Source of the DNA: Hawksworthiomyces lignivorus
Taxonomy: Eukaryota > Ascomycota > Sordariomycetes > Ophiostomatales > Ophiostomataceae
DNA length: 64,000 bases
Assembly: GCA_002917075.1 (NCBI GenBank)
Contig: NTMA01000054.1
Location: 217,862-281,861 of the forward strand
Direction: 5' to 3'
In this document: one piece after another, positions 47,700 to 58,596 of the stretch
Position numbering within the stretch: position 1 is the stretch's first letter
Layout of the letters: each line of letters begins with the position of its first letter
Notes under the pieces: generated by a model
Seen by the model: only the letters and a program-made list of their open reading frames with translations
The model's database searches: none
What the model was told of the DNA's origin: nothing
Made by a program: the position numbers and the translations under genes

Positions 47700-47880
47700 A
47701 TATTCTTTTTTGATTTTCGAAAAAATTAAGACATTATTTATAAATACGATATAAATGATATTTACGAATCTTTTTAAGACTTAATAAATGTAATTCTAAA
47801 ACGTCATCGAAATATTAGTAAACTCAAACGACAAAACCGTATATTTATAATAATCGTATCGAGTATGAAATATTGTTTTT
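47700..47880 (-). pseudogene. Decayed reverse transcriptase core of element A
   Basis: On the minus strand a frame reads Y-F-D-D-V at 47814-47803 followed by a helix ending IRKYHLY and, after a stop, CLNFF. This is the order of a Ty3/gypsy reverse transcriptase: YxDD active-site box, then helix, then a conserved Cys region. The homologous sites read YFNN in B (53965-53976) and YFND in C (59738-59749). Confidence 0.72.
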
Positions 47881-48952
47881 CATTTATCGTCTTTTTTTAT
47901 ACGAATACGATAATAAATATTTTTAATATTTAATTTAATAAATTATTTTATTTTCGTAATTCGTTTTAGAATTTTCGAGATTAAAAAAAATATATATCGA
48001 TTTTTAATCGTTATATGGTTCAGTTTTCGATAATTAATATATAATCTTAAATTATCATTCTTCTTTAATATAAAAAAAATAAATGTTTTTATTAAACTTT
48101 TGAATAATCGAATTTTATCATTTACGATATTCTCGTTTAAGTATTAACGTAAAGTTACAAATTTCTTTTCCGACAATAAATAAATTATATTATATAAAGA
48201 TTATTTTTTTAACAAAAGATTAATCGAATGATTTGTCTTTTTTTATTTCGATAATATATTAATCTAAATAATATCAAAAACATTTTTGAAGTTTTTCAAC
48301 TTTGTCGAAATCTAAAATCGATTAAATCTCGATTTCGATTCATTATCGAACGAGAATTTTTTTCGATTTTTCTTAACGTATAAAGTATTTATTTTCGGAA
48401 TTATTATCACGACGTATATTTTTGTTATATTTCTGATTTTTTGAAAAAATTTCGTAATTAATACGATTTCGATTTTGGTTTAAGACACTTCGAACTATTA
48501 TTGATTCTTTCAAAATACCAAGTATAATTACAAGTCTTTGATCGTAACTTATAAAAGTATTATGAGACTTACGTTTAATTTTTTAGGTCGATTAATTACG
48601 ATATATTTTTGTATAATACGACGTCGAATTCTTTTAAAATCGATTAAAGTAATAAAGACTTTTTATATTTTATATATAAGAATTCTTTCGTTATTAATTG
48701 TTTCGAGAAAAAAGAGACTTTTATTTAATTTTTGTAAGATTTATATTTGTATATATTGAATTTTTATTAAATTCATTTTTATATCGATGTCTAAATCTTC
48801 GATTATTTCGATATTGTATCGATTGTGAATCGTAATTGTAGTATTTAATCGGATTTTTATTTTTAAATATATTCGTATTATAAAGTCGGAGTTTTTTTTA
48901 AATATTATTCGTTTTTTGATTTCGTGATATTTTAAACAATTGTTAAGTTCGA

Positions 48953-48994
48953 ACAATCTCTTAAATAATGTTTTGGTTTATAATATTTAAAGTA
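48953..48994 (-). pseudogene. Decayed gag zinc knuckle of element A
   Basis: Fourteen codons fit the spacing C-x2-C-x4-H-x4-C. Positions 9 (His) and 14 (Cys) survive; positions 1 and 4 read Tyr, the expected result of TGT/TGC to TAT/TAC. Elements B (52790-52831) and C (58555-58596) show the same stretch with Tyr at 1, 4, 9 and 14. Confidence 0.72.
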
Positions 48995-50234
48995 ATAATT
49001 CTTCTTTATATTAATCGAGTTTGATAAAAGTTTCGAAAATAAAATTTTTTTTTAATTCTTTTTATTATCGATTATATCTCGATCTTTCGAATCGATTATT
49101 CTTTCGAAGACGATAAAGAATCGTTAAATCGTTTTACTTCGAATCTTTATTATCTCTAAATCGTTTATTTTTCGAATCATTAAATTATATTTGTTTTTTA
49201 TTTTTTTGTTTTTCGTCGTACCGATTTCGTTTTTGTTTTTACGACTAAATTTTCTTTTAAATACGTTTCGTTTGATCGAATATATTATGTTTCGAGATTG
49301 AATTAGTAATATTATACGTAATTATTACAAGTTTTAGGTCTTAATATAAATTTAAATAAAATATATCTTTACGAAATTATTTAAATAATTTTACGATTTT
49401 CGTTTTTAAGATATTTAAATAAATACTAAAGTCAATTAGGTTTTAGTCGGTTAATTGTCGAGTTTTAAGATATTTCGTTATAATCGTTAATATAATATTA
49501 TCAACTTTCGACGATAAAAAGATAATTTATTCTTCGAACGACTTTTAATCGTTCTTAACGTATTTCTTTTTCGATTCGTTAGATTAACTTCGAATAAATT
49601 GATTTTATCGTTGTTTATATCGAATGTCTATATTTGTTAATATTTTAATGATTTTTACACGATTATAACAATATCGAATCGAAACCGTTTCGAATATCAA
49701 TTTCATTAATGAAATTTAATTATTACGTTTTTGAAATATAAATGTTTTTAAAAATTTATTCGATAAATCAATAAATATATCTTTTGTTTTCGAAAAAGAA
49801 AAACTTCGAACGTATTAATTACATTTCGATATTCGATTATATTTATTACAAATTAATCTTTTAAACCGATTTTTTATACTTATCTGATTATTCGATTTCT
49901 TCGATGAATTTTATTATCGTATAACTTTTTCAAATCAATAAATTTTTTGATATAAATTGTTCAATTCTTACAATTAATTATATTATTCACAAATTTTTTC
50001 TAATTATAAATCGATTAATTATAAATCGATTCGTACGAAACTCGTTAATAATTCTATTATCAAGATTGATTCGACAAAATTTATTTTTTTCGACTATTAT
50101 CTCAACGACTCGTCTTCGATCACTTGTCGAGTCTTCGTCGTCTTTATATTCCTCGTGGTTCCACGAAGTATTCTACGTATACCTGTCATGTTCGTTGGTT
50201 TTTTCAGGTAATTCGGAAATAAAAAATTCAAAAT

Positions 50235-50490
50235 TGTTAAAGAGTACAATGAATTAGATGAGAAAACACAAAGAATAAAGATAGATTCTTAACAAAGACT
50301 AGTTGAGAGATTATTTACAAGATTGAACCTTAAGATTCCAAGTTTCAATTAAGGTCTTCAGACGACTCGAACGTTTTTTATGACAGTTTCGTAGAGGGTT
50401 CGCGGTCATTGTTCGTGGTCTTCGTATTTGTCCTTTTCGTATTTCATTACGTGTTTTTTGGTTGTTCGGCTTTGTGGTTGTTTTATAATA
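50235..50490 (-). repeat. LTR of element A, inner copy (5' LTR, RIP-mutated)
   Basis: 256 bp, same length as the outer LTR, with TGTTA at one end and TAATA (from TAACA) at the other. Differences from 43032-43287 are C to T and G to A only in my alignment. The target-site copy AAGTA follows at 50491. Confidence 0.92.
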
Positions 50491-50766
50491 AAGTATATAT
50501 TTGTATTTAAACTTTTATTTATTGAATCGTCTTCGACGATGTAGTTAAATGAGATTTATATATTAATTGTGTTCTCTAATTGAGTCTTTTTATAATGTCA
50601 TTAATAAGTCTACATTATCGTACGTTTACAAGTTTATTTTATATTAGATTATTAATTGATTGTTATTTTATCGAAGTTTGTACGTATCTTATTAATTACG
50701 TGTTTTTGTATAATCTTTCTGAATTATCACGAAATGGTTAAAAAGTTCTCTTTAAGACAACTCTCT

Positions 50767-50802
<36 letters not shown>

Positions 50803-51368
50803 CATTTCTTTTTAATATATATTATATTTTGTAAAATATTGTATTTTATTGACCACACTAACTTTAGTTATATATATTATCTTAAAAGTATAACAAAATC
50901 ACCAATATCTCTAAAATTAAGTAAACAAGTAAAAGTTATTACAAATTAGATTATATATATCTTATATCACTATTATAGAATAATATCACAATGGTGTATA
51001 GACTTACTACTACATTATTGTAAAAAGAAAGTTGTACAAAGATACATAACTGTTTGAGGTACGTATAAACCCCGATAAAATAACAATTCAATTAATAATT
51101 TAATATATGATAAATATTAAAAAACTTTGTAAACATACGATAATGTAGACTCATTAATAATATTATAATAAAATCCAAATTAAAGACGTAATTAATATAT
51201 AAATCTTATTTAATTGTATTGTCGAAAGTGGTTCGATAAACTAAAGTTTTAATATAAATATATATTTATTTTTATTGTTTTTTCTTTACTAAACAATATA
51301 TATATATATTAAAATACATATACCAAAAAACCTCTAAGGTATCTAATATACATTAGTGTAAAGGAATA
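50491..51368. repeat. Remainder of the interrupted inverted-repeat element, plus short AT-rich flank
   Basis: The left arm (50496 to about 50730) and the right arm (about 51020 to 51316) are inverted copies of each other. For example, 50620-50640 (GTCTACATTATCGTACGTTT) matches the reverse complement around 51125-51145. Between the arms lies AT-rich sequence with a long TA run (about 50771-50803). With the 46 bp left of element A the original unit was about 0.87 kb. A terminal-inverted-repeat DNA element or a folded-back duplication would both fit; no transposase frame is visible. About 50 bp without the RIP pattern (51317-51368) precede element B. Confidence 0.72.
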
Positions 51369-51624
51369 TATTATAGAACAACTACAAGGCCGAACAACCA
51401 AAGAACACGTGATAAAACACAAAAGGAACAAGTACGAGGACCGTGAACATTGGCCGCGAACCCTCTACGAAACTGTCATAAATAACGCTCGAGTCGGCTG
51501 AGGACCCTAATTGAAACTTGGAACCTTAAGGTTCAGTTTTGTGAATAATCTTTTAGTTAATTTCTATTAAGAATCTATCTTTATTCTTTATGTTTTCTCA
51601 CTTAATTCATCGTACTTTTTAATA
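51369..51624 (+). repeat. LTR of element B (5' LTR)
   Basis: 256 bp, reverse complement of the element A LTRs, from TATTA (decayed TGTTA) to TAATA. The CACGTG box is kept (about 51404). Mutated by transitions relative to 43032-43287. Confidence 0.9.
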
Positions 51625-54600
51625 ATTTTGAACCTTTTACTCCGAATTACTTGAGAAAGTTAGTAAGTATAATAGATATATATAAAGTATTTCGTAAAAT
51701 CGTAAAGAATATAAAAACGACGAAGATTCGATAAATGATTAAAGATAAATCGTTGAAATAATAATTAAAAAAAATAGATTTTATCGAATTAATTTCGATA
51801 ATAAAATTATATTAATAAATTTTATATAAATTTATAATTAATTAATTTATAATTAAAAAAACTTATAAATAATACAATTAATTATAAAAATTAAATAATT
51901 TATATTAAAAAAACTCGTCGATTCGAAAAAGTTGTATAATAATAAAATTTATTAAAAAAATTAAACGATTAAACAAATACGAAGAATTAATTTAAAAAAA
52001 CTAATTTATAATAAATATAATCGAATATTAAAATACAATTAATATATTTAAAGTTTTTTTTCTTCAAAAATAAAAAATATATTTATCGATTTATTAAATA
52101 AGTTTTTGAAAACATTTATATTTTAAAAATATAATAATTAAATTTTATTAATAAATATAAACATTTAATATAAACAATAATTTAATTTATTTATTTAAAA
52201 TTAATTTAATAAATCGAAGAAAAAATATATTAAAAATAATTTAAAATTATTTAAAAAATAAAATATTTCTTTATTGTCAAAAACCGATAACGTTATATTA
52301 ATAATTATAACGAAATATTTTAAAACTCGATAATTAATCGATTAAAGTTCGATTAACTTTAATATTTATTTAAATATCTTAAAAACGAAAATCTTAAAAT
52401 TATTTAAATAATTTTATAAAAATATATTTTATTTAGATTTATATTAAAACTTAAAACTTATAATGATTATTATAATATTATCGACTCGACCTCGAAATAT
52501 AATATACTTAATCAAATAAAATATATTTAAAAGAAAACTTAATTATAAAAATAAAAACAAAATTAATATAATAAAAAATAAAAAGATAAAAAATAAATAT
52601 AATTCAACAATTTAAAAAATAAACGATTTAAAAACGATAAAGACTTAAAATAAGACGATTCGACGATTTTTTACCGTTTTCGAAAAAATAATCAACTCAA
52701 AAGATTAAAATATAATCCATAATAAAAAAAGTTAAAAAAACTTTATTTTCGAGATTTTCGTTAAATTCGATCGATATAAAAAAAACTATTATTTTAAATA
52801 TTATAAATTAAGATATTATTTAAAAAATTATTCGAACTTACAAATTATTTTAAATATTATAAAATTAAAAAAAAATAATATTTAAAAAAAACCCCCAATT
52901 TTATAATACGAATATATTTAAAGATAAAAACTTAATTAAATATTACGATTATAATTTACGATCGACATAATATTGAGACGATCGAGAATTTAAATATTAA
53001 TGTAAAGATAAATTTAATAAAAATTTAATATATATAAATATAAATTTTATAAAAGTTAAATAAAAAATCTTGTTCTTCGAAATAATTAACGATAAAAGAA
53101 TCTTGATATATAAAGTATAAAAAGTCCTTATTATTATAATCGATTTTAAAGAGACTCGACGTTGTATTATACGAAAATATATTGTAATTAATTAATTTAA
53201 AAAACTAAATGTAAGTTTTATAATATTTTTATAAATTACGATTAAAACTTTATAATTATATTTAATATTTTAAAGAAATTAATAATAATTTAAAATAGTT
53301 TAAATTAAAATTAAAATTATATTAATTACGAGATTTCTCCGAAAAGTTAAAAATATAACGAAAATATATATCGTAATAATAACTCCAAAAATAAACACTT
53401 TATATATTAAGAGAAATCGAGAAGAATTCTCGTTCGACGACGAATCGAAATCGAGATTTAATTAACTCTAAATTCTAACAAAGTTGGAAAACTTTAAAAA
53501 TATTTTCGATATTATTTAAACTAATATATTACTAAAATAAAAAAACGAATTATTTGATTAATTTTCTATTAAAAGAATAATCTTTATATAATATAATTAG
53601 TTCATTATCGGAAAAAAACTTACGATTTTACGTTAATATTTAAACGAAAATATTATAAGTAATAGAATTTGACTATTTAAAAATTTAACGAAAGTATTTA
53701 TTTTTTTTATATTAAAGAAAAATAATAATTTAAGATTATACGTTAATTATCGAAGATTAAACTATATAACGATTAAAAATCGATATATATTTTCTTTAAT
53801 TTCTAAAATCTTAAATCGGACTACGAGAATAAAATAATTTATTAAATTAAATATTAAAAATATTTATTATTATATTTATATAAAAAAAACGATAAATAAA
53901 AAATTATATTTTATATTTAATACGATTATTACAAATATATAATTTTATTATTTAAACTTATTAATATTTTAATAACGTTTTAAAATTATATTTATTAAAT
54001 CTTAAAAAAATTAATAAATATTATTTATATTATATTTATAAATATATTTTGATTTTTTCAAAAATAAAAAAATATATATATAACTTATATATAAAATATA
54101 CTCGAAAGATTATATATAATTAAGTTATATATTAACTTAAATAAATATATATTTTATAAAAATTAAATAAATTTTTTTTCGTTATATATTCTCGAACCTA
54201 AAGTTAATATAAATTAATCGAGAATTAATATAATATTATATTAAAAACAACTAATAATTTTTAAAAACATTTAAGTTTTTCCAAATTTTATAATTTTTAT
54301 AAATAATTTATAAATAATTACTTTATAATTTATATTTTTTTACCAAGTTAATGAAAAATCAAAAAATAATAAAAAAACGATTCTTTAGAATAAGACTTAA
54401 ATTGAAAAAAATTTTAACCAATTAAAAAAAATATTTATTAAAACTTTCTTATTAAAATATTTTAATTTATTAAGATTTATATAACTCGAAACCGACGTAT
54501 TAGTATTTATTATAATAAGAATTTTATTATAACTAAACGACGAAAAAGTCTAATACTTTATTTTTTTTTAATTAAAAAAATTTAAAAACATAAAATTAAA

Positions 54601-57059
54601 TTATAATACGTCGAACCAAGAAATAATAATTATAATAAAATCCTTTAAATATTAAAGATATTACTGAAAAAGAAGTCGACATTTAATCGAAATAATCTCG
54701 AACCACTTAAACTTATAAATATTTATAAAAACCTTTAAATTAAATAAAAAACAAATAAAATAATATATATATTTAATACTTTATAACTTTAAGATAAAAC
54801 ATCGAGTCGGAAAATAAAATTCAACTAATAATCTCTCGAGACAACCGAAGTACGAGACGAAAAAAGTAAAAGAGACATAAATCTACTTTTTAGTTTATAT
54901 TAAAAGATAATAATAATTTAAAAAGTATTAATAATATCGTTTATAAATAAGTTTTAAATATATAAAGATAAATAAAATCGAAGAATTAAGATTTTTTAAT
55001 ACGAGATTTAATCGTAACCCGTACAAATAAGACTCGAAATAAAGGAATAATTTTAGTAAACTACGAATTATTTACGAAAAAATAAACTAAAAAGTCGTAT
55101 TGGATTTAATAAATTCGGGTTTATTATTTTAAAGAGTTCGTCGAACGACTCGAAAATATTTTACGAATAAAACATTAATAAAAAAAATATTATAAATAAT
55201 TAATATTAAACGTATTGACTCAAAAGATTATAATATAAAAAAAACCAAAAATCTTTATAATAATAAAATCTTTAAAAGAATTTATTAAAATCTTATAAAT
55301 AATAGATTTTTTAACGACTCGAATACAAATACGACTCGATTCGGGTAAGACCCCAAAATCTTAAAGGTTAAGGTTAAACGAACTATTTCGTTATAAAGAA
55401 CGATTATTCGTATTTTTTAAAAAGTCCTTAAAACGAGAGATATTATTATTATATTATAACGATTTATTAATAAATTATTCTAACAAATACCAAATCTAAA
55501 TATTTATAAAATAGAAATTCTATTAAAAGAATTTAACATAAGATATATATAAATATATCATAACGTATTATATATATTAAATAATCAAGTTAAGAAGATA
55601 TAAGTTTTATAATTAATTAAATTAATTATTTATCTTTAAACGACTTTAAGAATAAATAATAATAAATTTTATTATTATTTTACCAAAAATATATTAATAA
55701 AATAATATAATAAATAATATTTTAATTATTATCGATAAATATAAAAATAATATAAATATATTCTATATCGTTAACGATTAACTTTTTATAATTAGTAAAA
55801 TTATTTTATGAATATATAAAATTTAAATATAATTTATTTAAAAGTATAATAAATAATAAAAAATTAATTTTTATAAGTTAATTTTAATTAAATTTATATT
55901 ATTATAATAAAATTAAAAAACGATTATCGATGACGTTTTACTTATAAATTAATAAATAAACAAAATATATTAATTAAATTCTAAAATATTATTTAAAATA
56001 TTTTTATAATATAAAATAATCAAATTAATTTAATTTATTATTTATTATATAATTTATATATAATAACGTAATAAATATAATTATAAACGTTTTATCGTTT
56101 AAAATATTTATAAAATATTTATTTAAATTTTACATTAAAATCGAAGACGATTTTTTCCGAGAAAAAGGATAAATATTATTAAAAAAAAATATAAACTCGT
56201 TTAAAAAAGTTAAAAAATTAATAAAATTGATGGAAATTTGTTAATAAAACGTATAAAAGTCGTAAATAAAGTATTATAACTAAAAATATTTATCAAAAAA
56301 ATATTAAATAAATAAATTAAATTAATTATTTACCTAAAATTTAAAGTTAAAAAGATTACAAAAAAAGTTAATATTACGATTTATCGGACCGTTTAAAGTT
56401 TTAAAACGAATCGGTACTTAAACGTATCGATTAACGTTATTAATTTAATATAATAAATTATATAATGTTTTTTTTTTGTTTTATCACTTAAACCATATTA
56501 TAATCGAGATATTATCGAATTTTTACCGATACCCCAACTCGAAAACGAGAACGAATAAAAGATTAAAAAAAATAAAAAATAAAAAGTCTACGAAAAAGAT
56601 ATTTACTATTTAGTCAAATAAGTTAATTAGTTTATGAAATATAATCAATAAGTCTTCGAAAAAGATATAATTTATATACGAAATATTATCGACGTTTACG
56701 AAAAGAGAACTCGGAAAAGAAAGAATAAACGACTTAAACCCAAATTTAGTTGATTTAATTATAATAATTATATATTATAACGACTTTAACCCAACACGAT
56801 ACCGAGAGAAATGTAAAAGGAATACTTTATAAGTATGAATATTAAACTAAATATATAAATTCGAGAAAAACGTAAGATAAACTCAATAAAAAAGTATATT
56901 AAATTAAAATATTATATTAATTTATTATTTAAAATTAAAATTAATTACGAAAACAAATCTTTTACGATTTACGACCAATTAACTTATAAATATTTATAAA
57001 ATATAAAAAAAAATTAATTATAATAATTCGAAATTAGATTTACTTCGACTTATTATCGA
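51369..57059 (+). mobile_element. Element B: RIP-inactivated gypsy-type retrotransposon, interrupted near its 3' end
   Basis: It starts with a 256 bp LTR (51369-51624) and continues with about 5.4 kb of interior in forward orientation: zinc knuckle remnant 52790-52831, reverse transcriptase box YFNN at 53965-53976, and an integrase region near 55900-56250. The interior stops at 57059, where an LTR begins. Compared with element A, about 1.43 kb of 3' interior is missing at this point. It is the most heavily mutated of the three at the sites I compared. Confidence 0.87.
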
Positions 57060-57315
57060 TATTATGAAACAACCACAGAACCGAACAACCAAAGAACACG
57101 TGATAAAGTACGAAAGGAACAAGTACGAAGATCGTGAACAATGGCCACGAGCCCTTTACGAAACTGTCATAAATAACGCTCGAGTCGTCTAAGGACCCCA
57201 ATTGAAACTTGGAACCTTAAGGTTCAGTCTTATAAATAATCTCTCAGTTAACCTCTGTTAAGAATCTACCTTTATTCTTTGTACTTTTTCACTTAATTTA
57301 TCGTATTCCTTAACA
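57060..57315 (+). repeat. LTR at the B/C junction (5' LTR of element C)
   Basis: 256 bp from TATTA to TAACA; same length and orientation as 51369-51624. It keeps CACGTG (about 57096). Only one LTR stands between the two interiors. Confidence 0.9.
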
Positions 57316-58554
57316 ATTCTAAACCTTTTACCCTCGAATTATCTAAGAAAACCAGTGAACATAACAGGTACGTGTAGAATGTCTCGTGGAACCGCGAAGA
57401 ATATAGAGACGACGAAGATTCGACAAATGGTCGAAGACGAATCGTCGAGATAATAATCAAAAGAAGTAAACTTTATTAAATTAATCTCGATAATGGAATC
57501 ATCAACGAATTTCGTACGAATCGATTTATAATTAATCGATTTATAATTAAAAGAAACTCGTGAATAATATAATCAATTATAAAAATTAAATAATTTATAT
57601 CAAAAAACTCATCGATTCAAAAAAACGATATAATAATAAGATTTATTAAAGAAATCGAACGATTAAACAAATATAAAAAGTCGATTTAAAAGATCAATTT
57701 GTAACAAATATAACCAAATATCGAAATATAACCAATACGTTTAAAACTTTTTTTTTTCGAAAATAAAAAACGTATTTATTAATTTATCAAACAAATTCTT
57801 AAAAACGTTTATATTTTAAAAATATAATAATTAGATTTCGTTAATGAAATTTATATTTAAAACGATTCCGATTCGATACCGTTACGATTATGTAAAAATC
57901 ATCAAAACATTAACAAATATAAATATTCGATATAAATAACAATAAAATCAATTTATTTGAAATCAATTTAATAAATCGAAGAAAAAATACGTTAAGAACG
58001 ATTAAAAATCGTTCGAAGAATAAACCATCTCTTTATCGTTGAAAACCGATAACGTTACGTTAACAATTATAACGAAATATCTTAAGACTCGACAATTAAT
58101 CGACCAAAGTTCAATTAACTTTAATATTTATTTAAATATCTTAAAAACGAAAATCGTAAAATTATTTAAACAATTTCGTAAAAACGTATTTTATTTAAAT
58201 TTATATTAAAACTTAAAATTTGTAATAATTACGTATAATATTATTAATTCGATTTCGAAATACGATATATTCGATTAAACGAAACGTATTTGAAAGAAAA
58301 CTTAATCGTAAAAACGAAAACGAAGTCGGTACAACGAAGAATAAAAAGATAAAAAACGAATATAGTTTAATGATTCGAAAAATAAACGATTTAAAAACAA
58401 TAAAAATCCGAAACGAAATAACTTAACGATTTTTTATCGTTTTCGAAAAAATAATTAATTCGAAAAATCGAGATATAATCGATAATAAAAAAAGTTAAAA
58501 AAAATTTCATTTTCGAAATTTTCGTTAAACTCAATCGATATAAAAGAAAATCGT

Positions 58555-58596
58555 TATTTTAAATATTATAAATTAAAATATCACTTAAAAGATTAT
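58555..58596 (+). pseudogene. Decayed gag zinc knuckle of element C
   Basis: Tyr at knuckle positions 1, 4, 9 and 14, and Lys (AAA) at position 8 where element B has Arg (AGA). Both are one or two G to A steps from a Gly codon, the residue usual before the His. The comparison with element A fixes the motif. Confidence 0.7.

Larger units (their letters stand above)
43032..50490 (-). mobile_element. Element A: complete, RIP-inactivated Ty3/gypsy-type LTR retrotransposon
   Basis: The 7459 bp element has 256 bp LTRs at 43032-43287 and 50235-50490 and a 6947 bp interior read on the minus strand. Orientation is fixed by a purine-rich tract (reverse complement of 43288-43301) directly before the 3' LTR, a CCHC-type zinc knuckle remnant at 48953-48994, the reverse transcriptase YFDD box at 47803-47814, and an integrase match near 45540-45600. 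Nearly every frame is broken by TAA/TAG, and CpA/TpG are almost absent in the interior, the mark of RIP. It inserted into the left arm of an older inverted repeat. It cannot encode active proteins. Confidence 0.9.

Noticed and set aside
48538..48956. Opposed frames of 73 and 71 codons inside element A
   Set aside because: Opposed chance frames in AT-rich mutated DNA; the true element frame in this part is the gag remnant on the minus strand.
50771..50803. TA dinucleotide run as an independent microsatellite locus
   Set aside because: It lies inside the inverted-repeat element and is at least partly explainable as RIP product.
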